From JAMOQA01 sp964420365 (GTDB lineage Bacteria > Acidobacteriota > Polarisedimenticolia > J045): a DNA stretch of 64,000 bases. How positions within the stretch are numbered: the first letter of the stretch is position 1; the number at the start of each line of letters is the position of its first letter. The notes under the pieces were generated by a model. It made no database searches and was not told the origin of the DNA. It was given only the letters and a program-made list of their open reading frames with translations. Positions 6,963 through 16,069 of the stretch are shown piece by piece. Made by a program: the position numbers and the translations under genes. Where the stretch lies: positions 80,547-144,546 of the forward strand of contig CAYQTA010000077.1 of NCBI GenBank assembly GCA_964420365.1. The letters are read 5' to 3'.

Positions 6963-9900
6963 ATGAGGAAAGCGTGGCTCATCATCGCCCTGGCGATGGT
7001 CCTCGCCTTCCCGGCGGTGGTCCTCGCCCAGCAGCCGACGACCGGTACCCTGCAGGGCGTCGTCGGCGACCGGGACGGGAAGCCGCTGCCGGGCGCGACG
7101 GTCGTCGTCTCGGGGCCCCTGGGTGAGCGTGGCGTCCAGACGGACGAGAACGGGAACTTCACGATCCCGTTCCTCCCGCCCGGGACCTACACGGTCAAGG
7201 TCTCGATGCCGGGTTACGCCACCATCGAGACCGAGGTCGAGGTCAACGCCGGGCAGCGGACCCGCCTGCCCCTGACCCTGACCACCGGGAAGACGGAGGA
7301 GATCACGGTCACCAGCGCGGCGCCGCTGGTCGACCCGAAGCGCCTCGAGGTGATCAACAACTTCAAGGCGGCCGAGACGATCGAGACGATGCCGGTCGGC
7401 CGGAACTTCACCTCGGTCGTCTCGATCGCGCCGGGCGTCGTCTCCGGTCTCGGGACCGGTGGCGGCAACTACTCGATCGGTGGCGCCTCCGGCCTCGAGA
7501 ACTCCTACATCATCGACGGCGTCAACATCACCGACTCCGGCTACGGTGGCGTCGGCACCTACTCCCTGGTGTTCGGCTCCCTCGGCACCGGGATCACCAC
7601 CGACTTCCTCGAGGAGGTCCAGGTCAAGACCGCCGGCTTCGAGGCCGAGTACGGCCAGGCCCTCGGCGGCGTCATCAACGCCGTCGTGAAGTCGGGGACC
7701 AACGAGCTCAAGGGCTCCGTCCGCGTCTTCCTCGACCCCGACTCCTGGGAGGCGTGGGGGAAGGACGTCAGCCTGCCGTCCGGAGCGGTCAACGTCCATG
7801 ACCACAAGACGACCGACCTCGGCATCTCCGCGGGCGGTCCGATCATCAAGGACAAGCTCTTCTGGTTCGCGGCCTACAACCCCGTGAGCAGTTCCTCGGT
7901 GCGCTACATCGAGAAGGTCACGAACCCGATCGTCGCCTACGAGCCGGCCACCGCGGCGACCTACCCGGACCCCCTGTTCTACCCGGGAGCCCGTTCCAGC
8001 CGGGAGATCGAGCGTGACCGCGACAACTACGCGGCCAAGTTCTCCTGGTACGTCACGCCGAACCACCGGCTCGACCTGACCCTGTTCGGCGATCCGTCCG
8101 ACGGTGACGGCCGTTCCGGCATCAGCGCCGGTACCTTCGTCATGGACGGAGACACCGACGGCGACGGCGTCCTCGACATGCAGAAGATCGCGGCCGGCTT
8201 CTCCAACAACGGCCGCCGGTCCGACATCGACTACGGCGCCGACCAGCAGTCCCTGAAGTACAACGGCCTCTTCGGCGGCGAGTGGTTCGTCGAGGCCCAG
8301 ATCAGCCACCGGAAGAACGACTTCAAGGAGAAGCCGCTGGTCAACGACTACGCCTACTCCGACATCCGGGTCTACTACGAGTGGCTGATCCCGGCCTACC
8401 TCGGGCTGCCCTCGACCATCGACAGCGGCGCGCCCCTGTACTCCGGCGGCCCGGGCTACATCGGCCCGAAGACCGACGAGACCTGGGACTACGCGCTCAA
8501 GGTCTCCAAGACCTGGGGCAACCACGAGGTCAAGTTCGGGTACGAGTACTTCGACCTGGAGTACGAGCAGCCCTCGATCTACTCCGGTCCGAACACCACC
8601 TTCTACTTCCCCGGCGAGAACTACGACGCCGACCCGACCGACGTGATCCCGCTGAAGTCGACGTCCGGTGCCTCGGTCAGCGTTCGCGGCGGTATCCCGA
8701 CGTGCGCGACCTGCATGATCTCCGCCGGCAATCCCTACTACCGGGTGACCCGGGCCCGCTTCAACCCGGAGCCCGGTCCCGTCAAGGGATACGAGCAGGC
8801 GTTCTTCGTCCAGGACACCTGGACGCTGAACGACAAGTGGGTCGTCAAGCTCGGTCTCCGCTCCTCGAAGCAGAAGCTCGAGGGTGCCGGCTCGTTCACG
8901 ATGAACCTGAGCCGGAGCACGACCGTGCCGAACCGCTTCACCTCCGACCCGACCCACTTCTCCCCGAGCGAGTACTCCTTCGACACCGAGTACTCCCCGC
9001 GGATCGGCGTCAGCTTCGATCCGTACGGCAACGGCAAGACCAAGATCTACGCCCACTACGGCCGCTACTACGAGCGGGTCCCGGCGGACCTCGCGGTGCG
9101 CTCCTTCTCCAACGAGTTCGGCACCTCGAAGTTCGAGTTCACCGACCCGCTCCTGACCAACTACCGCGGCACCTCGATCTACCTGCAGGGCTTCAGCAAG
9201 ACCCGCGTCCAGTCCGGCACGAAGCTCCCGTACGAGGACGAGTACGTGATCGGCTGGCAGCAGCTTCTCGCCCCGGACCTCTCCCTCGAGATCCGCGGGA
9301 TCTACCGTGACCAGGGCCGCGTCCTCGAGGACGTGCAGTTCAACACGGTCGAGGCGATCGAGAACTACTACTACGGCGTCGACGTCAACGGGAACGGCAT
9401 CCTCGACGACGACATCACCGAGATCCCGTTCCCCGGCATGGGCTTCGCCACCTTCGGCGAGTACGTCCTGGCGAACCCCGGTGACAACACCGGCAGCGCC
9501 TTCGGCGAGCCCGAGCGCGAGTACAAGGCGCTCGAGATCGTGATCCAGAAGCGGCTCTCGAACAACTGGCAGCTGACCGCCAACTACCGGTACTCCCGCC
9601 TGCGGGGGAACTACGAGGGTCTCTTCCGGAACGACAACGGGCAGTCGGACCCGAACATCACCTCCCTGTTCGACTTCCCGTACTCCCCGATCATGCGCGG
9701 CCAGTACGAGTCCGGTCCGCTGAACACCGACCGGCCGCACGTGCTGCACATCCTCGGGACCTACTTCTTCGACAACGGCTTCGAGATCGGCGGTGGCTTC
9801 CACTGGCAGTCCGGCGTGCCGCGGACGGCCCTGCTCGCCCACCCGAACTACCAGAACGGCGGCGAGCTCCCCGGGCAGGATCCGCGCTACTTCGTGCACG

Positions 9901-10211
9901 ACGGCACCCAGTGGGTCCTCCAGCCGGGTTCCGGTGACTTCCTCGGGTCCTACACCGATGCCCCGCGCGGCAGCCTCGGGCGCACGCCGGACATCGGCAC
10001 CATCGACCTGCACCTCGGCTACAAGCGGCAGATCAAGAACACCAACCTGAAGGTCACCCTCGACGTCTTCAACCTGTTCAACAACCAGGAGGTCTACCTC
10101 CTGGACGACGAGGTGGAGTACATCGCCAACGTGCCGAACGCGAACTTCAACAAGATCCTCGCGTACCAGGCGCCGCGGTTCATCCGCCTCGGCGTGATCT
10201 GGGACTGGTAG
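6963..10211 (+). CDS. Oar-like TonB-dependent receptor with N-terminal CRR domain
   Basis: A 1082-residue outer-membrane receptor. Signal peptide about 1-24 (ending VVLAQQ), a CRR domain about 28-110 (GTLQGVVGDRDGKPLPGATV), a plug domain from about 118, including PVGRNFTSVVSIAPGV and GGASGLENSYIIDGVNITDSG, then a large beta-barrel. The C-terminus RFIRLGVIWDW ends in an aromatic residue as BamA substrates do. The architecture matches the Oar family abundant in Acidobacteriota and Myxococcota. Possible roles include uptake of large substrates or adhesion; the ligand is unknown. A perfect AGGAGGAG ribosome site lies 5 nt before ATG. A strong terminator follows. Confidence 0.9.
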   Translation: MRKAWLIIALAMVLAFPAVVLAQQPTTGTLQGVVGDRDGKPLPGATVVVSGPLGERGVQTDENGNFTIPFLPPGTYTVKVSMPGYATIETEVEVNAGQRTRLPLTLTTGKTEEITVTSAAPLVDPKRLEVINNFKAAETIETMPVGRNFTSVVSIAPGVVSGLGTGGGNYSIGGASGLENSYIIDGVNITDSGYGGVGTYSLVFGSLGTGITTDFLEEVQVKTAGFEAEYGQALGGVINAVVKSGTNELKGSVRVFLDPDSWEAWGKDVSLPSGAVNVHDHKTTDLGISAGGPIIKDKLFWFAAYNPVSSSSVRYIEKVTNPIVAYEPATAATYPDPLFYPGARSSREIERDRDNYAAKFSWYVTPNHRLDLTLFGDPSDGDGRSGISAGTFVMDGDTDGDGVLDMQKIAAGFSNNGRRSDIDYGADQQSLKYNGLFGGEWFVEAQISHRKNDFKEKPLVNDYAYSDIRVYYEWLIPAYLGLPSTIDSGAPLYSGGPGYIGPKTDETWDYALKVSKTWGNHEVKFGYEYFDLEYEQPSIYSGPNTTFYFPGENYDADPTDVIPLKSTSGASVSVRGGIPTCATCMISAGNPYYRVTRARFNPEPGPVKGYEQAFFVQDTWTLNDKWVVKLGLRSSKQKLEGAGSFTMNLSRSTTVPNRFTSDPTHFSPSEYSFDTEYSPRIGVSFDPYGNGKTKIYAHYGRYYERVPADLAVRSFSNEFGTSKFEFTDPLLTNYRGTSIYLQGFSKTRVQSGTKLPYEDEYVIGWQQLLAPDLSLEIRGIYRDQGRVLEDVQFNTVEAIENYYYGVDVNGNGILDDDITEIPFPGMGFATFGEYVLANPGDNTGSAFGEPEREYKALEIVIQKRLSNNWQLTANYRYSRLRGNYEGLFRNDNGQSDPNITSLFDFPYSPIMRGQYESGPLNTDRPHVLHILGTYFFDNGFEIGGGFHWQSGVPRTALLAHPNYQNGGELPGQDPRYFVHDGTQWVLQPGSGDFLGSYTDAPRGSLGRTPDIGTIDLHLGYKRQIKNTNLKVTLDVFNLFNNQEVYLLDDEVEYIANVPNANFNKILAYQAPRFIRLGVIWDW

Positions 10212-10238
10212 TCTCCCGGATCGACCCACGCGCAACCC

Positions 10239-10274
10239 GGGGAGGGCCCGAACGGGCCCTCCCCGTTCTCTTTT
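10239..10274 (+). terminator. Rho-independent terminator after the TonB receptor
   Basis: GGGGAGGGCCCG (10239-10250) pairs with CGGGCCCTCCCC (10253-10264) and is followed by GTTCTCTTTT. It lies 28 nt after the receptor stop codon. Confidence 0.85.
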
Positions 10275-10335
10275 GGCCCCCCGGGGCCCGTGGCACAATG
10301 GCCCTCCCGCGGTCCCCGCGGGAGGAGGTCCACCG

Positions 10336-13140
10336 GTGACCCGTTCCCGCCTCGCAGCAGCCGTCCTCGTCCTTCTCGCGCTCTTCCTTGCCGGCCTCGT
10401 CGCCTGGCGATCCCTTCCCGGCGCCGGGGCCGGCAGCGTGCTGCTCGTCCCCCACCGGGCCGTCGCCGGGCCGGCCCGCGTCGTCACCGCCCCCTGGGTC
10501 CCGCGCATCGTCCTCGCGACGCCGGCCCCCTTCGCCATCGAGACCGAGGCGGCGACCGGGGAAGGAGCCTCCTGGCCGCTGCGGGTCGAGGGATCCCTTG
10601 CACTCGACGCCGCCCGGATCGAGCCCGGCACCGTGGACGAGATCCTCGCCGCGGGGTCCATCGTCGCCTGGCTCCGGGCGCGCCTCGAGGACGCGCTTCC
10701 GGCGGCCCTCGGGGACCTCTCCACCCGGGAGCTGCTTGCCGCTCCCGCACGGCTCGCCCCCCCGCTCCGGCGGGAGCTCGCCGCGCGCCTGCCGGCCGGG
10801 ATCGGAGTCGAGCGCCTGGCCACCTTCCTCGTGACCCGCCCCGAGGAGGCCCGCGCCGCCGCCCTGGCCGCCGTGCGGGAGAAGGTCCGGGACCCGGTCG
10901 CACGGGTTCTCTACGTCGGCCTCGACGCCGCCGACTGGGAGATCATCGACGAGATGGTCGCCCGGGGAGACCTGCCGACCTTCCGGCGGCTCCAGCGGGA
11001 GGGCGTCCGGGCGGACCTCCTCTCGTACGACCCGATGATGTCCCCGATCCTCTGGACGACGGCCCTGACCGGCCGGACGCCCGACGCCCACGGGGTCTGC
11101 GACTTCACGATGAACGGCCCGGGGGGAGAGCGGGAACCGATCTCGTCCCGGGCCCGGAAGGTCCCGGCGATCTGGGAGATCCTGGGAACGATGGGCCAGG
11201 CGTCCGGGTTCGTCGCCTTCTGGGCGACCCACCCGGCCGAGCAGGTGCGGGGAGTCCTCGTCGCCGACACGGCCAAGGGAATGATGGCCGACCCGGACAC
11301 TCGCCCTCCCCTTCCCGCCGGCACCGAGTGGCCTCCCGGCTTCATCGAGGAACACTGGGAAGAGCTGTGGCGTGCGGACACCGTTCCCGCCGCCGCCGTG
11401 CGGGTCTATGCGCCGCGGCTCACGGACCCGCTGATCGAGCGGGGCCGCCGCTGGTGGACCGATCCCGCGTTCAAGAAGGAGTGGAAGGCCCGGCGGAAGA
11501 AGGGCGGCCGCCGCATGCCCCCCGAGGCGTTCCTCGTCAAGCTGGCCGCCGAGAACCACAACCTCGAGGTGCTGACCCGGGCGCTCCTGGCGCGGCCCGA
11601 CCTCGGCGTCGTCGGCGTCTACTTCGAGGCGATCGACATGGTCGGGCACAACTTCCAGCACCTGGCCCCCCCGCCCCTCCCCGGTGCTCCCCCCGCGGAA
11701 GTCCGGCTCTACGGCGACGTCGTCGAGAACACGTACCGCCAGCAGGACGCCATGCTGGGACGCCTCCTCGAGGCGGCTGGACCCGGCACGGTGGTCATCG
11801 TGCACTCGGACCACGGGTTCCTGTGGGGACCGCGGCGGCGCACCGACATGCTGCCCTACACCACGGGCCAGCCGGTCGAGTGGCACCGGCACGAGGGCAT
11901 GTTCGCCGCCTGGGGAGGGCCGGTCCGTCGGGGCGTCCGCGTTCCGCCCGTGACCCTCTACGACATCACGCCGACGATCCTCGCCCTGCGCGGCCTGCCC
12001 CCCGGGAAGGACATGCCGGGCAAGGTGCGAGCCGACCTGTTCGATCCCGCCACCCGCGACCGCCTGCCGCCGGGGCGGATCCCCTCGTGGGACCCGCTGG
12101 TGCCTCCCCGCACGTGGGCCGAGATGGGCGACGAGGACCTGGCCCGCGTCCGGGAGGAGATGCTCGAACAGCTCCGCGGTCTCGGTTACATCGGGGACAC
12201 GGGGAGTGACGCCCGGAAACCGGTCGCGCCCGCGGCCGGCCCGGCGGGGGGGGAGCAGAGCCCCCGCGTGACCTACTGGCGGAACCTGGCCACCTGGTAC
12301 ATGAACCAGGACCGGTTCGCCGACGCGGAACGCGCGCTCCTCGCGGCGAACCGGGTGAGGAAGCTGCCCAAGACCTACTGGCTCCTCTCCGAGGCACGGG
12401 CGGCCCGCGGCGACCTGGCCGGCGCGATCGCGGCCCTCGAGGAGGGATTCCGCGAGCTGCCGGACAAGATGACGCCCGAGGCGGTCCGCTGGCTCGTCGA
12501 GCTCCATCTTCGGCAGGGCGACGTCGCCGCGGCCGAGCGGGCCCTCGAGAACCACCGCGAACTGGTCGCCCGGGACGGGGCGACCCGCGAGACCATCCTC
12601 GGGAGGATCGCCGAGGCCCGGGGGGATCGGGAGGGGGCCCGGAAGCACTACCTGGCCGCCCTCCGCGAGGACCCGCGCCAGGCACGGGCCGCGGAGCGGT
12701 ACGCGGCCCTGGCCGCGACCCCCGAGGACCGGGCCGTGCTCCTGCCCCTCCTCCGGCGCGGTGTCCGGCAGGACCCCAAGATCGAGCTCTACTGGAAGAT
12801 GATCGGCCTGATCCTCACGGAGCAGGGGGACGTCGCGGGAGCGGCAGAGGCGTTCCACCGGGCCGCGGAACTCGACCCGGGAGACGACCGGCTGCGCGTC
12901 AACGAGGCGATCGCCCTCCTCCGGGCCGGACGAGAACCGGAGGCGGCGGCCGTCCTCGAGGAACTGGCCCAGCGGAAGACCCGGATCCCGGCGGCATGGA
13001 TCAACCTCGGCCTCGTCCGCGCTCGCGCGGGCGACTGGAAGGGCGCCCTCGCGGCGTTCGAGGAGGCTCGCCGTCTCGGTGCCCGGAGCCCGGTCGTCGA
13101 GAAGGGGATCGCCGAGGCGCGACGCCGCCTGGGGCGCTGA
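10336..13140 (+). CDS. Membrane-anchored type I phosphodiesterase/alkaline-phosphatase-fold protein with TPR tail
   Basis: 934 residues. The GTG at 10336 is chosen because GGAGGAGG (10321-10328) is correctly spaced and a transmembrane segment follows directly (AAAVLVLLALFLAGLVAW). The central domain begins about residue 190 with RVLYVGLDAADWEIID and contains PILWTTALTGRTPDAHGV near 240; the Thr there is in the position of the nucleophile of the alkaline phosphatase/NPP superfamily. Later metal ligands are visible in IDMVGH and HSDHGF. Residues about 650-934 are TPR repeats. Substrate unknown: candidates are phosphodiesters or phosphoglycol head groups in the periplasm. It is probably transcribed separately from the receptor before it. 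Confidence 0.75.
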   Translation: MTRSRLAAAVLVLLALFLAGLVAWRSLPGAGAGSVLLVPHRAVAGPARVVTAPWVPRIVLATPAPFAIETEAATGEGASWPLRVEGSLALDAARIEPGTVDEILAAGSIVAWLRARLEDALPAALGDLSTRELLAAPARLAPPLRRELAARLPAGIGVERLATFLVTRPEEARAAALAAVREKVRDPVARVLYVGLDAADWEIIDEMVARGDLPTFRRLQREGVRADLLSYDPMMSPILWTTALTGRTPDAHGVCDFTMNGPGGEREPISSRARKVPAIWEILGTMGQASGFVAFWATHPAEQVRGVLVADTAKGMMADPDTRPPLPAGTEWPPGFIEEHWEELWRADTVPAAAVRVYAPRLTDPLIERGRRWWTDPAFKKEWKARRKKGGRRMPPEAFLVKLAAENHNLEVLTRALLARPDLGVVGVYFEAIDMVGHNFQHLAPPPLPGAPPAEVRLYGDVVENTYRQQDAMLGRLLEAAGPGTVVIVHSDHGFLWGPRRRTDMLPYTTGQPVEWHRHEGMFAAWGGPVRRGVRVPPVTLYDITPTILALRGLPPGKDMPGKVRADLFDPATRDRLPPGRIPSWDPLVPPRTWAEMGDEDLARVREEMLEQLRGLGYIGDTGSDARKPVAPAAGPAGGEQSPRVTYWRNLATWYMNQDRFADAERALLAANRVRKLPKTYWLLSEARAARGDLAGAIAALEEGFRELPDKMTPEAVRWLVELHLRQGDVAAAERALENHRELVARDGATRETILGRIAEARGDREGARKHYLAALREDPRQARAAERYAALAATPEDRAVLLPLLRRGVRQDPKIELYWKMIGLILTEQGDVAGAAEAFHRAAELDPGDDRLRVNEAIALLRAGREPEAAAVLEELAQRKTRIPAAWINLGLVRARAGDWKGALAAFEEARRLGARSPVVEKGIAEARRRLGR

Positions 13141-13146
13141 GGGGGG

Positions 13147-13425
13147 TCACTCGACCAGGTCTCGCAGGAGCCGGGCGGGACGGAAGGCCACCCGCCGGGG
13201 CGGGGGAAACCCGGGGAGAAGCGGTTCCCGCGCCAGCCGCCGATCGGGACGGAGCACGAAGGTACCGAACCCGGCGAGCTGGAGCCGACCGTGGCGTACC
13301 AGCAGTTCCGCGAGCAGCCCCGGGGCCTGGCGGCGCCCCAGGAGCTCGTCCAGCACGCGGCGGGCCTCCCGCGGCGCGAGACCGGTCCGCTCCGCCAGCA
13401 GTCCCGCCAGCACCTTTCGATCCAC
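13147..13425 (-). CDS. HU/IHF-like DNA-binding protein with shortened arm
   Basis: Reading from GTG at 13425 gives a 92-residue protein, VDRKVLAGLLAERTGL... through LQLAGFGTFVLRP to RPARLLRDLVE. The pattern fits HU/IHF: N-terminal helices, GFGTF turn, then the FkPgk.Lkd.v ending. GGAGG sits 9 nt upstream of the GTG. The DNA-binding arm is unusual: the segment between GFGTF and the last helix is several residues shorter than HU, and the conserved RNP is replaced by AREP. Helices are very Arg-rich. It may be a divergent nucleoid or architectural protein. Start choice is by homology; a longer open frame exists upstream but is non-homologous. Confidence 0.65.
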   Translation of the reverse strand: MDRKVLAGLLAERTGLAPREARRVLDELLGRRQAPGLLAELLVRHGRLQLAGFGTFVLRPDRRLAREPLLPGFPPPRRVAFRPARLLRDLVE

Positions 13426-13573
13426 GGCGCGCGTCCTCCGTCGTCGTCCCAGCGTAGCGCACCGTCCACCTCCCGGGAACGCGACCACCGCCCGCCGGCG
13501 GACCCGGGTTCCCGCCCTGGGAAACCGCTGCACCGCGAGGCGACGGATGCTAGCCTGCCCCCGGGAGGACCCC

Positions 13574-13978
13574 GTGCACGAGAACAAGGTCGTCGCCCAT
13601 ACCCGCAGCGGCAGGATCCTCAAGGGGGTCACGACGGACTTCGACCCCGGGCGCGAGACGTTCCACCTGCTGCCCGCGGAGGGCGGCGGGGTCCCGGTAC
13701 GGCTCCGGGTCCGGGATCTCAAGGCCCTCTTCTACGTGCGCGACTACATGGGCAACCGCGACTACGACCCGCCGCCCGGCTTCGGGCCCGCGCCGTCCCG
13801 GGGACGCCGTTGCGTCGTCACGTTCGAGGACGGGGAGGTGATCTTCGGTACGACGCCCGACTGGTCGCCGGGGGCGGTAGGGTTCAACCTCTATCCCTCC
13901 GACCCCGAGGACAACAACGTCCGGATCTTCGTCGTCCGGGACGCGGTGCGGGACGTCCGGTTCCCCGCCGACGACTGA
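13574..13978 (+). CDS. Small conserved protein, DUF6982-like
   Basis: 134 residues from the GTG at 13574, which follows GGGAGGAC. The protein has two similar beta-rich halves. The first reads NKVVAHTRSGRILKGVTTDF...FHLLPAE and ends with LKALFYVRDYMGN. The second repeats the idea with CVVTFEDGEVIFGTTPDWS...GFNLYPSD and VRIFVVRDAVRDVRF. This resembles the DUF6982 family of small proteins seen in Acidobacteriota; I am moderately sure of that name. No catalytic residues or export signal are seen, so it is probably cytosolic. It is divergent from the HU-like gene, with about 150 bp between them. Confidence 0.6.
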   Translation: MHENKVVAHTRSGRILKGVTTDFDPGRETFHLLPAEGGGVPVRLRVRDLKALFYVRDYMGNRDYDPPPGFGPAPSRGRRCVVTFEDGEVIFGTTPDWSPGAVGFNLYPSDPEDNNVRIFVVRDAVRDVRFPADD

Positions 13979-13982
13979 GCGG

Positions 13983-15188
13983 TCACGCCCCGGCGAGGAG
14001 GAGCGCCGTCCGCAGCAGGAGTTCCATCGCCGGCCCCAGCACCTCGTCGTTGACGCGGAACCCCGGCGAGTGATGGGGCCGATCGGTGCCGAGTTCCGCG
14101 TCGCCCATTCCGAGGAGGCAGAAGGCGCCGGGACGCCGTTCCAGGTAGAGCCCGAAGTCCTCGGCGGCCATCGTCATCGGGCCGGTCCTCACCCGCTCGA
14201 TCCCGGGCGTCCCGCCCGCCGCCTCGCGCATCCGTGCAGCGACCGCCGGGTCGTTGACCACGGGAGGGTTGCCGTGGCCGAAGGAAACGTCCACCTCCAC
14301 GCCCCGCGCGGCGGCCGCGGCCCGCAGGACCCGGGGGATCCTTTCCCGGAGGCTCGTCCTCGTGCCGGGATCGGCGGCCCGGGCGGTTCCGGCGAGCTCC
14401 GCCCGGGCGGGGAGCACGTTGGGGGCGGTTCCGGCGGCCACCCGGCCGACGGAGACCACCGCCGGAACGACCGGGTCCACGTCCCGCGCGACGATCCCCT
14501 GGAGGGCCACGATCCCCTCGGCCAGCGCGAGAACGGTGTCCCGGGCCGCGTGGGGCATGGCGCCGTGGCCCCCCGGCCCCCGGAAGACCGCGGAGAACTC
14601 GTCCGACGACGCCATCACCGGCCCGTCCGGGATCACGACGGTCCCCGCCGGCAGCGGGCTCCAGGCGTGCAGTCCGAGCACGGCATCGACGCCGTACTCC
14701 TCGAGGACACCCTCCGCGATCACCCGGGCCGCCCCGCCGCCGGTCTCCTCGGCGGGCTGGAACAGGAGCAGCAACCGCCCCGGGAAGACCGTTCCGTCCC
14801 CGGCGGCATCCACCACGGCCCCGGCGATCCCGAGCAGGATCGCCATGTGGGCGTCGTGGCCACAGGCGTGCATCCGCCCGGCGTGGCGGGAGCGCGGGTC
14901 ATGGTCCTCGGGTTCCTCGATCGGCAGGCCGTCCATGTCGGCCCGGAGCAGGATCGTTCGCCCTTTCCCCGTGCCGGGCAGTCCGACCACGAGACCGGTC
15001 CCGGCGACTCCGGTCACCGGGGAAAGACCGAGGTCCGCGAGGGCGCGCTCGACGTAGCCCGCGGTGGCCCGCTCCTCGAAGGCGAGCTCGGGGATCTCGT
15101 GGAGCGCCCGCCGGTGCCGCCGGGCGCGGGAGACGGCGCGACGCACCGCCGCGACCAGGTGTTCCTTCCGGCCGGCCAGGGACGACAT
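13983..15188 (-). CDS. M20 family amidohydrolase (hippurate/N-acyl amino acid hydrolase type)
   Basis: 401 residues from ATG at 15188, with GGGAGG upstream. It is a di-metal M20D peptidase-family enzyme that hydrolyses N-acyl amino acids or related amides in the cytoplasm. Visible landmarks are HEIPELAFEE near residue 30, LRADMDGLPI, the metal-binding MHACGHDAHMA, FQPAEETGGGA with the catalytic Glu, the dimerisation-domain GPGGHGAMPH, and the C-terminal MAAEDFGLYLE and HSPGFRVNDE. All expected metal ligands are present and the length is typical. It is the last gene of a minus-strand run from 16734; the two genes upstream encode exported proteins of unknown role. Confidence 0.88.
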   Translation of the reverse strand: MSSLAGRKEHLVAAVRRAVSRARRHRRALHEIPELAFEERATAGYVERALADLGLSPVTGVAGTGLVVGLPGTGKGRTILLRADMDGLPIEEPEDHDPRSRHAGRMHACGHDAHMAILLGIAGAVVDAAGDGTVFPGRLLLLFQPAEETGGGAARVIAEGVLEEYGVDAVLGLHAWSPLPAGTVVIPDGPVMASSDEFSAVFRGPGGHGAMPHAARDTVLALAEGIVALQGIVARDVDPVVPAVVSVGRVAAGTAPNVLPARAELAGTARAADPGTRTSLRERIPRVLRAAAAARGVEVDVSFGHGNPPVVNDPAVAARMREAAGGTPGIERVRTGPMTMAAEDFGLYLERRPGAFCLLGMGDAELGTDRPHHSPGFRVNDEVLGPAMELLLRTALLLAGA

Positions 15189-15235
15189 CCAATCCCTCCC
15201 TTCCCCGGGAACGGGGCGGGAGCAGGATACCCCCG

Positions 15236-16069
15236 TCAGGGGGCCCGATCGACGGCGGCGAGACAGGAGAGGGCATGGGCCAGGGCCCGGCACCGGCCCG
15301 GGCTCGTTCCCGCGCGGCGGGGCCTCCCCGACCGGGCCTCCTCCCGCCGGGCCAGGTCCTCGAGAACCGCGAGGACGCCCCGCACGGCGCGTCCGACGGC
15401 CGGGTCGGGCGCGGGGTCGAGGCGCAGGCCTTCCCACAGCGCATCGAACCCCTCTCTCCCCCGCACCTCCACGTCGAGGGAGGCCGCCACGGCCCGCCCG
15501 ATCCACTTGCGGGCCCATGCGAGAGACCGCGGTGAGGCCCCGGCAAGGGCGGTGGCCAGCTCCCGGAGCCGGCGGGCCCCGGGCTCCCGGTCGTCGGCCG
15601 TCATCCCCTCGAGCAGGCATGCCCCTGGGCCGGTGACGCCCACCGGGGCCGCCTCCTCCCCGGCGCTTCCGCTGTCCTCGTCACCCGGCCCGGGGGCCGG
15701 CGGCACGGCCGCCAGTTCCCCGGCGAGGGCTCCCCGGGCGCCGAGGGAGGAGAAGTGGATGCGAAGCCGCCGTCCCGCCGCCCCGGGTGGAACGGGCACC
15801 CGGAGCTCGAGGGGGGACGCCCCGGCGATCCGGCCGACGACCCGCCCCCCCGGCTCTTCCAGGCGCAGCGATCCGATGCCCCGCCCGCTCCACGTCGCCC
15901 GGAAGGCCCAGGTGCCGGGCCGGTCGAGAACGACCGTCACCCGGAAGGCGGCCGGCACGCCGTCCCGGGCAACCAGGCGCCACCGGGCCGCGTGCGCGGG
16001 AACGGGCCCGGCGAGGAAGAACAGGAGGACGATGATCGCACCGACCGCCGGCAGGACCCTCCCGGTCAC
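15236..16069 (-). CDS. Exported protein of unknown function
   Basis: 277 residues from GTG at 16069, overlapping the upstream stop codon by 4 bases (GTGA), which implies translational coupling. Residues 1-26 (VTGRVLPAVGAIIVLLFFLAGPVPAHA) are a clear signal peptide. The mature N-terminal half is beta-rich and ends in LRIHFSSLG, suggesting a carbohydrate-binding or pre-peptidase-like sandwich (inference). The C-terminal half is helical and Arg/Ala-rich, including a KWIGRAVAASLDVEV segment. I do not recognise the family. It lies between an FG-GAP-like exported protein and the M20 amidohydrolase. Confidence 0.55.
   Translation of the reverse strand: MTGRVLPAVGAIIVLLFFLAGPVPAHAARWRLVARDGVPAAFRVTVVLDRPGTWAFRATWSGRGIGSLRLEEPGGRVVGRIAGASPLELRVPVPPGAAGRRLRIHFSSLGARGALAGELAAVPPAPGPGDEDSGSAGEEAAPVGVTGPGACLLEGMTADDREPGARRLRELATALAGASPRSLAWARKWIGRAVAASLDVEVRGREGFDALWEGLRLDPAPDPAVGRAVRGVLAVLEDLARREEARSGRPRRAGTSPGRCRALAHALSCLAAVDRAP

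Noticed and set aside
6741..10823. A 1360-codon antisense frame across the TonB receptor gene
   Set aside because: It mirrors codon periodicity of the receptor on the other strand and has no recognisable domain.
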